From Ceratorhiza oryzae-sativae (taxonomy: Eukaryota > Basidiomycota > Agaricomycetes > Cantharellales > Ceratobasidiaceae): 61,087 nt of DNA. The notes beneath the pieces were generated by a model, which saw only the letters and a program-made list of their open reading frames with translations, ran no database searches and was not told the DNA's origin. The stretch is taken from assembly GCA_030998015.1 (NCBI GenBank), contig JARWMV010000092.1:1-61087 (forward strand), given 5' to 3'. The translations under genes were made by a program, and so were the position numbers. Below, one piece after another: positions 11,898 through 20,631 of the stretch. Position 1 is the first letter of the stretch; every line of letters begins with the position of its first letter.

Positions 11898-12283
11898 CCG
11901 CCGGCGTTAGAGGGAATCCTCAGATGAGGTAGCCTTGACCATGAGTCTCATGGTCCAGGCTACCTCCCATAAAGATTCCCTCGTAGAAAATGACGACCGT
12001 TCGTCATTTTCAGCCGGCGGCTAAATATCGATATTATGCCGCGCACTAGCAATCGCAAACGGTTGCGATTGCTCACGTTGGTTGGTGGGACAAGTCCCAC
12101 CAGCAACTAACGCGCGCGGGCCCCCGCTCTATCGGCTAAAATCTTAGGTGTAACCCAAGATTTCAGCCGCTAAAGCGGAGGGTCAACGACCCGTGGGCAT
12201 TGTTAACGAGGCCGCGTTCGCGGCGAGCCGCGCGCACGCCAGGGCCGCCTTGGCAAGCCAAGGCGTTCGCAGGCGTGCACGGG
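11898..12283 (+). mobile_element. R2 + R1b composite
   Basis: R2 (long form with the GATGAGGTAGCC hairpin) abuts R1b with no spacer. The right flank is TAAT, but the matching left TAAT is absent and R2 sits in its place. Confidence 0.88.
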
Positions 12284-12374
12284 TAATGTTCTTTTGCATT
12301 TTACACAATATGAAGCAAGAGCTTTAGAGCAAGCTATTCTAAGTGCTATGAAGCCATCACTAAATACAGAATCT
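12284..12374 (+). CDS. GIY-YIG homing endonuclease, part 3
   Basis: Short segment with YEARALEQAILSAMKPSLNT, the E-x-x-x-L-E helix with the catalytic Glu region seen after the GIY-YIG core (compare FEARLLEQ...NPKLN in the family). It is flanked by repeat elements on both sides. Confidence 0.7.
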
Positions 12375-12598
12375 GACCCGTGCCCGCCTACGATCGCAGC
12401 TGCGGCCCTGGCGTGCGCGGGCTCGCGGCCAGAGGGGCCGCCTCGCGCACAACCTAGTGCCCCCCAAACAATGCAGCGTAGCTGCACATGTTTGGGGGGC
12501 ACTAGGGCCCAAAACCAAACTCGGTCATCGCAGATGTCCGGCAGGGGTTAGTCACAGACTAACCCGCTTACCGTCCCCAGCGCGGCCGGCTCGAGGGT
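12375..12598 (+). mobile_element. R1c / R3 / R4-like composite
   Basis: Starts GACCCGTGCCCGCC, contains a hairpin GCGCGAGGC-type arm, then an R3 hairpin flanked by CTAGTG and its reverse complement CACTAG, then TTAGTCACAGACTAA and a GCTCGAGGGTTA end. It interrupts the nad2-intron GIY-YIG ORF. Confidence 0.8.
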
Positions 12599-12850
12599 TA
12601 TATTAACTGTATAAATTTCCATAAATCTAGTGTTTTAGGGGAATACGTACGATTTGTTGATATTACCAAACCAATGAAAGAAGTTCACCCTTATTCTAAG
12701 GAAAATTTACCATTAGTAGAAGGAATCAATTATGATGAAATTCCATTAGGACTAATTTGGGCTTACGATGAAAATCTCAATAAAATAGGGGAATTTACAT
12801 CTAGTATTAAAGCAGCAAGTTTTTTGAATATTTCTAAAGGAGCAGTACTC
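12599..12850 (+). CDS. GIY-YIG homing endonuclease, part 4 (NUMOD-like)
   Basis: About 84 residues, including LIWAYDENLNKIGEFTSSIK and AASFLNISKG. This resembles a NUMOD1 DNA-binding helix-turn-helix segment (sequence-F-x-S-I-x-x-A-A-x-x-L-x-I-S). Cut at its end by R2+R1b. Confidence 0.65.
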
Positions 12851-13186
12851 CCGCCGGCGTTAGAGGGAATCCTAAAGATTCCCTCGTAGAAAATGACGAC
12901 CGTTCGTCATTTTCAGCCGGCGGCTAAATATCGATATTATGCCGCGCACTAGCAATCGCAAACGGTTGCGATTGCTCACGTTGGTTGGTGGGACAAGTCC
13001 CACCAGCAACTAACGCGCGCGGGCCCCCGCTCTATCGGCTAAAATCTTAGGTGTAACCCAAGATTTCAGCCGCTAAAGCGGAGGGTCAACGACCCGTGGG
13101 CATTGTTAACGAGGCCGCGTTCGCGGCGAGCCGCGCGCACGCCAGGGCCGCCTTGGCAAGCCAAGGCGTTCGCAGGCGTGCACGGG
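12851..13186 (+). mobile_element. R2 + R1b composite
   Basis: Short-form R2 (12851-13022) directly joined to R1b (13023-13186). The S1 counterpart near 6,490 carries a 9-bp local duplication inside R2. Confidence 0.88.
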
Positions 13187-13187
13187 T

Positions 13188-13502
13188 AATATTAATAAAA
13201 AATTCACTAATGGCATATTTGAGGGTAAAGTTATATCTTTATTATTTTGTAGAAATATCCTAGGTGCTATTAGTAATAAAATTCCAGTGGTAGTTATTGA
13301 CCTACTAACTGACCAAGCCTACCATTATTTCACAATTGGAGGCGCAAGTCAAGCTATAGGTATGGGAAAAACAATAAACCCTGGTACAGTTAAAACTAAA
13401 TGGATTAAACCTGGGAAATTATATCAAAATCGATGGTTAATTGTCGAGGAATCAAATTACACTGGAAAACCTTACATTGAAGGCCCTACGGCTCTAGTGT
13501 AG
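13188..13502 (+). CDS. GIY-YIG homing endonuclease, part 5 (C-terminal)
   Basis: About 105 residues ending at a TAG. A second NUMOD1-like segment is seen (VVVIDLLTDQAYHYFTIGGA then SQAIGMGK...VKTKWIKPGKLYQNRW). This is the end of the nad2-intron ORF. If all inserts are ignored, the protein would be well over 400 residues. Confidence 0.65.
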   Translation, partial: NINKKFTNGIFEGKVISLLFCRNILGAISNKIPVVVIDLLTDQAYHYFTIGGASQAIGMGKTINPGTVKTKWIKPGKLYQNRWLIVEESNYTGKPYIEGPTALV

Positions 13503-13532
13503 AACAATCATTTTTCTTTCCAATCTTTTAAC

Positions 13533-13563
13533 GTGGGTTTTGCCCCTTAAGGGGCCAACCCAC
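13533..13563. repeat. GTGGGTT/AACCCAC hairpin
   Basis: GTGGGTTTTGCCCCTTAAGG forms a perfect stem with the following GGGGCCAACCCAC. It lies between the GIY-YIG stop and the cox2 relic. Confidence 0.8.
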
Positions 13564-13571
13564 ACCCCACT

Positions 13572-13631
13572 ATTGCTGTCGAAGCCGTATCTTTAGAAAA
13601 ATATTTAGTATGGCTGGATAGCCAATACTAA
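13572..13631 (+). pseudogene. cox2: cox2 C-terminal relic (S2)
   Basis: Encodes [19 protein letters not shown] and a TAA stop, matching the last residues of the real cox2 exon 4 ([18 protein letters not shown]). The DNA differs at many synonymous sites, so it is an old or foreign copy rather than a recent duplicate. It follows a long endonuclease ORF, the arrangement expected when a mobile ORF carries, or displaces, a gene's 3' end. Mirror copies are at 38975-39034 and 5820-5879. Confidence 0.85.
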
Positions 13632-13686
13632 TTCATCAGAATTAAATATTGAATAACGAACTACGAGATCTATTTTATGTTGAAAA

Positions 13687-13944
13687 TCAAACCCCCGCTT
13701 AGGGTCATCCAGCATTGTATTTATATATAAATACATGCTGTTGACCCGAGGGGTTTGGTTATCGAGGCCGCGTTCGCGGCGAGCCGCGCGCACGCCAGGG
13801 CCGCCTTGGCTTGATTATTGACCTTAAGGTCAATATGAGCCAAGCTTGCTTGGCTTAAGCCAGGGCGTTCGCAGGCGTGCACGGGTCAAAAAGTAATTCC
13901 TCCGCGCTTAGGCCGCCCTGCGGGCGATCAAAGAGCGCGGAGGG
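13687..13944 (+). mobile_element. R1 (long form, TSD TCAAA) followed by R5
   Basis: R1 (13687-13890) contains an additional TTGACCTTAAGGTCAA hairpin and is flanked by TCAAA. R5 (13899-13944) has CCTCCGCGC arms and lies 8 bp further on, in the same ORF. Confidence 0.88.
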
Positions 13945-14114
13945 GAAGAGGTTAGGGTCAAACATAGGTGATTTATTAACACTTGAGGGGCTTTGTTATT
14001 GGATTTGCGATGACGGTTATTGGAATGGGAACGGTGTACATTTGTGTACAGAATCTTTCACATTAGAAGAGGTAAATCTTTTGGTTAAAACTTTAACTGA
14101 AAAATTTAATTTGA

Positions 14115-14298
14115 CCCTCGAGAATCGATGTAGATTTGCCTTCGCAAATCATCGATTCTCGGCGAGACGGCCGCGCTGGGGACGCCCGAAATGTGATTTC
14201 CAAAAACACCCCCAAACATGTGCAGCTACGCTGCATTGTTTGGGGGTGGTTTTGGCCAAGCCCTACGGGCATCCATTCGGGCGTCCCCAGCGCGACGG
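14115..14298 (+). mobile_element. R4 element with an embedded R3 hairpin
   Basis: Same organisation as the copy at 11348. It sits at the equivalent place in a LAGLIDADG ORF (just after the KFNL/KWNL segment), so it was either inherited with the ORF or is site-selective. Confidence 0.85.
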
Positions 14299-14390
14299 AA
14301 TGTTCCATCAGTAAAAACAATGGTAATTTTAGAATACGAATTTCTTCTAAGTCCATACCTGAACTACAAAATGGTTATCACCTATAATGC

Positions 14391-14442
14391 CTCCGCGCGT
14401 TCCCTGCTCGGTCATCGAAGATGTCCGGCAGGGGCGCACTAA
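14391..14442. repeat. Small GC element (GTCATCGAAGATGTCCGG)
   Basis: CCTCCGCGCG, TCATCGAAGATG and CCGGCAGGGGCGC segments split the last codons of the LAGLIDADG fragment. Related pieces occur near 3,885, 12,520, 15,545 and 48,640. Confidence 0.6.
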
Positions 14443-14473
14443 ACCGATGATGCGATATAAAATAGGTCTTTAA

Positions 14474-14765
14474 TGTTTAGAGTATTGTTTCTTTCTTTGA
14501 TTGGGAGTTATGGCAGACTTCCTTAATATTAATTAATATTAGTCAATATTAATCATTTTTAGTCAAAAAAAAAAATGAATTTCCAACAAACCCCTCCCCT
14601 AAGATCACGCAGCTTCAATCTTCCGTATGAAGAAGTCCATAAAATGGACGATCGGAGCTGCTTTAGTTTAGGAGAATCTCATTAGAAGATATACTTCTAC
14701 AGGGACCCCATAATTTAACATTTCAACCATACTCCACTTACTTACCCTTTTCTTAAAATATTACT
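14474..14765. other. Non-coding, structured stretch
   Basis: No gene is recognised. It holds AATATTAATTAATATT repeats, an oligo-A run and a likely stem (GCAGCTTC ... AGCTGC enclosing GTCCATAAAATGGAC). The motif AGATCAC-x-x-AGCTTC recurs near 23,610 in the nad1 intron 3 region, so this may be intron-derived RNA structure. Confidence 0.4.
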
Positions 14766-14918
14766 ACTGACCCCCAAACATGTGCAGCTACGCTGCATTG
14801 TTTGGGGGGCAGTAGCCCCCCAATAATGCAATGACCTCCCAATGCGTTACCAAGCCTGTAAGGCACGCCCTACGGGCCAACGTATTGGGAGGGCCATTGC
14901 AATCATTGGGGGTCTACT
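14766..14918. mobile_element. R3 multi-hairpin, hexamer CTACTG
   Basis: CTACTG flanks both ends, and the reverse complement CAGTAG separates the two hairpins. A third hairpin (GCAATG...CATTGC) is nested in the second. Confidence 0.85.
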
Positions 14919-16024
14919 GTGGAATCGAATTATGGCATTCGCCCTGTTGGGTGGGGCGCCCAGTTACCCCTGGGCTTCCTACTAGTCTCCAACTGGAAGA
15001 CATGCCCCAGGTATACTCCAACACGTGTTGGGTTTAGTTCATTTGATTTCGATAGTACACAAAACAAATAAATTTCTAATTATGGTGTCCCACTAGTATT
15101 GTTATTTGTATAACAATATATTAGAGGTATTCCCCTAATTATAATAATTGAAGAAAAGGCCCTAGGTTTCGTCTTATGTTATTAGGCTATGTATCGAAAA
15201 TCTTTCTAAACCTTTTTGTATGTGTCCAAAGAGCTGGCGACCTAGTTCCCCATGGGCTAGCGAATTATTCCCGACCCTAACCTAAAAACTAACCCTCGAG
15301 AATCGATGTAGATTTGCCTTCGCAAATCATCGATTCTCGGCGAGCCGGCCGCGACGGTTTCTTTAAGACCCTCGAGCCGGCCGCGCTGGGGACGCCCGAA
15401 ATGTGATTTCCAAAAACACCCCCAAACATGTGCAGCTACGCTGCATTGTTTGGGGGTGGTTTTGGGCCCTACGGGCCCAAGGGACATCCATTCGGGCGTC
15501 CCAGCGCGACGGATTAGTTTCCCTTTCAGTTTGGGTGCGTCTCTGCCGGACATCTTCGATGACCGATCAGTGAACGCCTAACCCAACCGAGGACGGGAAG
15601 AGTCCGATTTGCGCATCATGATGCGCAAATCGGGGGTTGGAAATCCAATCGCCAGTCCTAAGGAAAATTTAGTGAAACAAAGATACTGCAGCTCCGCTGC
15701 AGTACTCCCAAAATGGTTTTTGGCTGCCCCTGTCGGGGCTTGTGGCAATACAATGCACGACATGGAAAGTCCTTACCGGCGCGGGGGATTTCCCTAAGAA
15801 ATAAGAAAATAGAATAACTACATAAGTTTAATATTCATAGAGGATGTGATTATATTATCAAGTCATTCTATCATTTATTTGTGGCGCCCCACGGGATCCT
15901 AAGTTCAGCATCCTGGAAAACATGTTTTTCAGGTAGATGCCTGAATTAAAAATATAGCATGATTCTGTAATATGATATACCTTTAAAATGTAAGTCTTAT
16001 AAATATTTACAATTTTACAAATCA
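14919..16024 (+). promoter_or_regulatory. nad1 upstream region with the conserved leader
   Basis: Contains the same ordered blocks as the cassette leaders: GGAATCGAATTATGGC-type segment, GGCCCTAGGTTTCGTCTTAT (about 15,159), TTCATAGAGGATGTGATT (about 15,834), AATATGATATACCTTTAAAA and GTCTTATAAATATT ending about 10 bp before the nad1 ATG. R4-type hairpins (15,293-15,512) and a TTTGCGCATCATGATGCG palindrome are inserted between blocks. Promoter or 5' UTR is the simplest reading. Confidence 0.6.
15293..15512. mobile_element. Tandem R4 elements
   Basis: Two CCCTCGAG starts, a CGCGGCCGGC segment and an embedded R3 hairpin inside the nad1 leader. Neither the cassette leader near 10.5 kb nor the one near 51.5 kb has this insert. 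Confidence 0.8.
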
Positions 16025-16189
16025 ATGTCATCCACAGGATTTAATTTTTTAAACGTCCTTATTGTTCTTGTACCTATGTTATTAGGTGTTGCTTTCATGA
16101 CCATAATAGAAAGAAAAGTATTAGCGGCCATGCAAAGAAGAGTAGGTCCAGATACTGTTGGTATCTATGGTATAGCTCAACCATTTGCC
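16025..16189 (+). CDS. nad1: nad1 exon 1 (NADH dehydrogenase subunit 1)
   Basis: Membrane-arm subunit of respiratory complex I. Codes 55 residues starting [20 protein letters not shown] (first transmembrane helix), followed by the invariant [14 protein letters not shown] and [10 protein letters not shown]. The ATG chosen is the first in frame and sits right after the conserved leader. The frame stops at TAG immediately after the exon, marking an intron. Exact splice position is uncertain by about 3 nt. Confidence 0.95.
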
Positions 16190-16680
16190 TAGCGAGTGGC
16201 ATTATCTCATGGATGCGTCGCGGTGCGTCCCTAGGGTATTCACCATGGTGAATACCCTCTTACCTTAGACAGAATCATTTGGGGCAGAGATAATTGAAAA
16301 CAGAACTATATGCTGGGAACCGTCAATTAAAAATTTATACTCGTAGACCCCCAATAATTGCGCATTATTGGGGGGCTACTGCCCCTCAAACAATGCAGCG
16401 TAGCTGCACATGTTTGGGGGTCAGTAGAGTGACAATTAAGTTTTTAGGCACAATCAGCAAGTAAGAGTTCAACTCCCTTCAACGATCACACGTTCTGCAT
16501 ACTTTCAAGTATGGTGGGGACCCTAGTTTCCGGTCGGGTTTCCCTTAATAAATTCTTGCCGCCGGCAGGGTCTACTGGCCTCCCAATGCGTTACCAAGCC
16601 TGGCATATTATAGTATGATGATATGATCTATTTCTTGAGGAATGCCGCTGCCGCCTTTTTATTTATTGTTCTTAATATAA
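16190..16680 (+). other. nad1 intron 1, 5' group I-like core
   Basis: Shows P/Q-like segments (TATGCTGGGAACCG, CACAATCAGCAAGTAAG) and an R-like segment (TTCAACGATCACACG), ending near GATATGATCTATTTCTTGAGG. A closely similar 3' block (GATATGATCTATTTCTTAAG) recurs at about 18,340, which suggests two intron modules between exons 1 and 2. An R3 double hairpin (16344-16427) sits within the core. Confidence 0.6.
16344..16427. mobile_element. R3 double hairpin
   Basis: Inner hexamer CTACTG and right flank CAGTAG; the left flank CGTAG departs slightly from the rule seen elsewhere. Confidence 0.8.
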
Positions 16681-16849
16681 TGCCCCCGCTCTATCGGCTA
16701 AAATCTTAGGTGTAACCCAAGATTTCAGCCGCTAAAGCGGAGGGTCAACGACCCGTGGGCATTGTTAACGAGGCCGCGTTCGCGGCGAGCCGCGCGCACG
16801 CCAGGGCCGCCTTGGCAAGCCAAGGCGTTCGCAGGCGTGCACGGGTAAT
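16678..16849 (+). mobile_element. R1b element, TSD TAAT
   Basis: A solo R1b with TAAT on both sides (16678-16681, 16846-16849), unlike the R2-R1b composites. Confidence 0.88.
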
Positions 16850-18070
16850 AAATATTTGCTCTTTTGAAATTGAATCAGCTTACTTTTGTGAACATCTCAA
16901 CAATTTTTTTTACTCTGTAATTGCAGGATTGGGTGACATTAATTGTAGTCCATTGTTAGTGCTGTCTTTTGTAGTGCCTACAAAACCCGAAGAAAACTCT
17001 GCACAAAAACCAAAACGGCGATTGAGTCAAGCGGAAAGAAATAGTTTTGAACTGGCAGAAAATTTGAAAGAAATTCTAGTTGGCTGCCTTTTGGGTGATT
17101 TACACTGTCGAGACCGTTATCAAACGGGAAATGTAACTTTATATTTCGAACAAGGAGTAAGTCCCGCCGGCGTTAGAGGGAATCCTAAAGATTCCCTCGT
17201 AGAAAATGACGACCGTTCGTCATTTTCAGCCGGCGGCTAAATATCGATATTATGCCGCGCACTAGCAATCGCAAACGGTTGCGATTGCTCACGTTGGTTG
17301 GTGGGACAAGTCCCACCAGCAACTAACGCGCGCGGGACTATTTATTCTATTTATTTGAATTATTTGAAAGCTATTGTAGTTCAACCCCCAAAATCTATGA
17401 TAGACAACCGGATACCAGAACCGGTAAAGTTTATACTCGAATTGTATTTACTACCTATTCCTTGCCTTGTTTTAATTATTTATATAACCTATTTTACCAT
17501 GAGGGTAAAAAAGTAATACCATTAAATATTGCAAATCTGCTAACACCTAGAGGTTTGGCTCACTTAATTGCTGAAGATGGATCTTTTCAAACCCCCGCTT
17601 AGGGTCATCCAGCATTGTATTTATATATAAATACATGCTGTTGACCCGAGGGGTTTGGTTATCGAGGCCGCGTTCGCGGCGAGCCGCGCGCACGCCAGGG
17701 CCGCCTTGGCTTGATTATTGACCTTAAGGTCAATATGAGCCAAGCTTGCTTGGCTTAAGCCAGGGCGTTCGCAGGCGTGCACGGGTCAAAAAACACACTC
17801 AATGGCCTCCGAGCCATTACCCCCCCAAACAATGCAGCATAGCTGCATCAGTTTGGGGGGTCATTGGTTATTCTTTGTACTGACTCATTTAGTTACGAAG
17901 AAGTAACTCTATTATCTAATACTTTAAATGCCAACTGGAATTTAGAGAGTTATGTTTACAAAGAAAGAGATAGTTATAGAATCAAAATACCCAAACGAAG
18001 CTTACCTAAAATGCAAAGTTTACTAAAAAACCTTATGCCTGTTATGATGTTACACAAAATTGGGCTGTAG
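16850..18070 (+). CDS. LAGLIDADG endonuclease in nad1 intron 1, cut by R2, R1, R3
   Basis: The N-terminal part carries LSQAERNSFELAENLKE and the first motif ILVGCLLGD, then R2 (17164-17335). It resumes YLFYLFELFESYCSSTPK ... LLTPRGLAHLIAEDGSF (second motif), then R1 (17587-17790) and R3 (17801-17867). It ends ILCTDSFSYEEVTLLSNT ... MMLHKIGL. The pieces have the standard family order. The frame is restored across R1 if the insert and one target copy are ignored; at R2 one base is left over. Confidence 0.85.
17164..17335 (+). mobile_element. R2 element (short form)
   Basis: Flanks AGTC and GACT. No convincing target duplication. Confidence 0.9.
17587..17790 (+). mobile_element. R1 element (long form), TSD TCAAA
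   Basis: Inserted just after the second LAGLIDADG motif. TCAAA is at both ends. Confidence 0.9.
17801..17867. mobile_element. R3 hairpin
   Basis: A CAATGG/CCATT stem is followed by a CCCCCCCAAAC hairpin and TCATTGG, in the endonuclease ORF. Confidence 0.75.
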
Positions 18071-18407
18071 TTATATTAAATTTTTTCCCCTCCCCTCCAG
18101 CGTACATTTTTAGGATGTCACGCCCTACGGATAGGGTTAGGGAAAATTGAAATGGACTAATTTCACAAATTGAGCAAGCGGTTGGTCAAAACCGATTGGC
18201 GGGGCGGATTAGCGAGGGAACTTTAAAGTGATCCCTAAAATCTAGTGCCTTGTGTATTGTAATACTACTGAAATAAGTTATCTAGCTTCCAGCTGCTTAA
18301 ATAACAAAGAACCCGGTAAGTTGGGTATACTAATATTATTGATATGATCTATTTCTTAAGGGAAAGTCGCATTAATTTTATTATTAAATTTTATTATTTA
18401 CACAATT
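18071..18407 (+). other. nad1 intron 1, second intron-like block
   Basis: No coding sequence. It contains a GC-rich stem (CACGCCCTACGG, GCAAGCGGTTGGTCAAAACC), AACCCGGTAAGTTGGG and GATATGATCTATTTCTTAAG, the last almost identical to the end of the first core at about 16,620. Read as a second group I-type module preceding the GIY-YIG ORF. Confidence 0.45.
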
Positions 18408-20485
18408 GTGCATTTAGATTCTATTGAAAATACTTATCTTGCTTTCAATCTCCTTGTTTGTAAGGAACCAGGATTTATATATCGCCAGATAATTCGATAT
18501 ATGTCTTGGCCTAAGATTGAGCGATTTAAAAAACATATAGCCCTTGATCATTGTCAAGATGTACCTCCGCCGGCGTTAGAGGGAATCCTCAGATGAGGTA
18601 GCCTTGACCATGAGTCTCATGGTCCAGGCTACCTCCCATAAAGATTCCCTCGTAGAAAATGACGACCGTTCGTCATTTTCAGCCGGCGGCTAAATATCGA
18701 TATTATGCCGCGCACTAGCAATCGCAAACGGTTGCGATTGCTCACGTTGGTTGGTGGGACAAGTCCCACCAGCAACTAACGCGCGCGGGCCCCCGCTCTA
18801 TCGGCTAAAATCTTAGGTGTAACCCAAGATTTCAGCCGCCCTGCCTAGAGAACTGCGCTTTAGCGCACGTCTTGGCAGGGGTAATAAAGCGGAGGGTCAA
18901 CGACCCGTGGGCATTGTTAACGAGGCCGCGTTCGCGGCGAGCCGCGCGCACGCCAGGGCCGCCTTGGCAAGCCAAGGCGTTCGCAGGCGTGCACGGGTAA
19001 TATTCTTTCTTTCCGAAAAGCCTGGAATGGAGTTAGCGGTATTTACAAAATCACGTTTCTACCATTCCGGTTATTTAGCTACTATGGTTCTAGTGTTGAT
19101 TTAGGGGCCCGATTCAAATATCATTTTTGCAGCGCGCTATGCGGCTGCCCAGCAGCGCGCTATGCGGCTGCCCAGCAGCGCGCTATGCGGCTGCCCAGCA
19201 GCGCGCTATGCGGCTGCCCAGCAGCGCGCTATGCGGCTGCCCAGCAGCGCGCTATGCGGCTGCCCAGCAGCGCGCTATGCGGCTGCCCAGCAGCGCGCTA
19301 TGCGGCTGCCCAGCAGCGCGCTATGCGGCTGCCCAGCAGCGCGCTATGCGGCTGCCCAGCAGCGCGCTATGCGGCTGCCCAGCAGCGCGCTATGCGGCTG
19401 CCCACAATGGACCCAAACAAAACAACTTCTTGGGTATATTTCTTAAAGTATTTGGTTGGTCTTTATTTTCAATCACTGTAGACCCCCGACATTGCCGCGC
19501 GCGTTAGTTGCTGGTGGGACTTGTCCCACCAACCAACGTGAGCAATCGCAACCGTTTGCGATTGCTAGTGCGCGGCATAATATCGATATTTAGCCGCCGG
19601 CTGAAAATGACGAACGGTCGTCATTTTCTACGAGGGAATCTTTAGGATTCCCTCTAACGCCGGCGGGCATTACAATATCGGGGGGTTGCTGCCCACCAAA
19701 CAATGCAGCGTAGCTGCACATGTTTGGGGGTCAGTAGTAGAAACTTGTACCCGAGAACAGCTAAATGACCGAGAAAATTGGTATTTATCTAACTTCAAAC
19801 CGCTCCTTAATATTTTAATGATTGCATCATCGGATCCACGAGTTCCAGGTATTTTATCGGCATTAACTCGAGCAAAGATTAGTTCTAGCTTACAGGGTCG
19901 AAAAGATTCTGAAGCCACTCGAGTTCGAAAAAGTATTTCAAAACTGGGAATAAATAATCCATTTTATGGTAAAGGTCCCGGAATCCGAGCTTTAGATATT
20001 GCAGGTGACCCCCAATAAGGCAATGGCCTCCCAATGCGTCACAAACGTATTGGGGGGGGGCCATTACCTTATGCAATGAGCGCCACAAGTCTTGTGGCGC
20101 GCATTGCAATCATTGGGGAGCAGCTGAAAAAGCTGGAACTAAAATTTATGTATATGACCCGTGCACGCCTGCGAACGCCTTGGCTTAAGCCAAGGCGGCC
20201 CTGGCGTGCGCGCGGCTCGCCGCGAACGCGGCCTCGATAACCATACCCACGGGTCGTTGACCCTCCGCTTATCGGCTGAAATCTTGGGTTACACCTAAGA
20301 TTTCAGCCGATAAGCGGGGGTATGATGCAACTAATTTTACACTTGTGAGTGGGGGCCCTTTTCGAAGTATCCGAATGGCTGCAAAGGTAACGCACATTTC
20401 TGCAAGAACACTTGGCAGAAATCTAGATACGAAAAAACCATTCAAAGGATATTATTATTACAGTCATGCTCAATTCACAATATAA
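18408..20485 (+). CDS. GIY-YIG endonuclease in nad1 intron 1, cut by R2+R1b, minisatellite, R2/R3, R1
   Basis: Pieces in family order: an N-terminal segment (18408-18566); the GIY-YIG core SGIYKITFLPFRLFSYYGSS (19015-19128); NFLGIFLKVFGWSLFSITV after a 12-unit minisatellite; then REQLNDRENWYLSNFKPLLN and a NUMOD3-like region (about 19,740-20,005); then KIYVYD-[R1]-ATNFTLVSGGPFRSIRMAA, a NUMOD1 domain ending HAQFTI and a stop at about 20,485. The stop lies about 40 nt before nad1 exon 2, so the ribozyme core must lie upstream. Removing the R1 with one TATGA copy rejoins the NUMOD1 frame exactly. Confidence 0.85.
18567..18997 (+). mobile_element. R2 + R1b composite with R6 nested in R1b
   Basis: Long-form R2 (18567-18788) abuts R1b (18789-18997). 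R6 (CCCTGCCTAGAGAACTGCGC ... GGCAGGGG, about 18839-18882) sits inside the R1b stem. Confidence 0.88.
19129..19404 (+). repeat. 23-bp minisatellite, 12 units
   Basis: Twelve near-perfect copies of GCAGCGCGCTATGCGGCTG plus CCCA, inside the GIY-YIG coding sequence. S3 also has 12 units (33202-33477), S1 only 5 (207-322, with a 1-bp irregularity). A lone related unit is at about 23,808. Twelve units put the downstream endonuclease segment out of frame; five perfect units would keep it in frame. Confidence 0.95.
19495..19737 (-). mobile_element. R2 (short form) embedded in an R3 hairpin
   Basis: R2 occupies 19495-19666. Outside it are GACATT...CATTAC and a CCCACCAAAC/TTTGGGGG hairpin ending TCAGTAG, so R2 seems inserted in a pre-existing R3. 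Confidence 0.8.
20004..20127. mobile_element. R3-type nested hairpins
   Basis: CCCCCAATAAGGCAATGG pairs outward with CCATTACCTTATG and further with CAATCATTGGGG. It encloses a GCGCCACAAG/CTTGTGGCGC stem. Confidence 0.75.
20153..20325 (-). mobile_element. R1 element, TSD TATGA
   Basis: TATGA at both ends. Located within the NUMOD1 domain of the GIY-YIG ORF. Confidence 0.9.
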
Positions 20486-20526
20486 AAACCATTAAAATCA
20501 ATCCCCTTTCCCCAAGAAAAGTCGCA

Positions 20527-20631
20527 GATGCGGCTAAATTAGTGCTTAAAGAAACAATTATACCAGCACAAGCAAATAAAGTACTTTTTTATTTAGCACC
20601 TGTTGCTACTTTAATCTTTAGTCTATTAGGT
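20527..20631 (+). CDS. nad1: nad1 exon 2
   Basis: 35 codons: DAAKLVLKETIIPAQANKVL then FYLAPVATLIFSLLG, the loop and second helix of Nad1 that follow QPFA in the family. It is in phase with exon 1. The reading frame closes two codons after the exon at TAA. The last base is T, as expected for a group I 5' splice site. Confidence 0.95.

Larger units (their letters stand above)
13655..14473 (+). pseudogene. LAGLIDADG endonuclease, C-terminal half only
   Basis: The ORF opens just after the cox2 relic: N-N-E-L-R-D-L-F-Y-V-E-N, then R1 and R5, then IGDLLTLEGLCYWICDDGYW with the second LAGLIDADG motif, then R4. It ends with RIRISSKSIPELQ, another small hairpin and MMRYKIGL. The first motif is absent, so only half an endonuclease remains. 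Confidence 0.8.

Noticed and set aside
14590..14700. Possible tRNA at GCAGCTTC...GAGCTGC
   Set aside because: The stems do not form a cloverleaf with T-loop and anticodon arm.
16755..16850. Recurrent ORF start MGIVNEAAFAASRAHARAAL at many sites
   Set aside because: It is translation of the R1b hairpin arms, seen wherever R1b occurs and on either strand.
19127..19507. Long alanine/arginine-rich ORFs over the minisatellite (also 33098-33478)
   Set aside because: They are open only because a 23-bp repeat lacks stops in several frames; the underlying gene is the GIY-YIG ORF in another frame.
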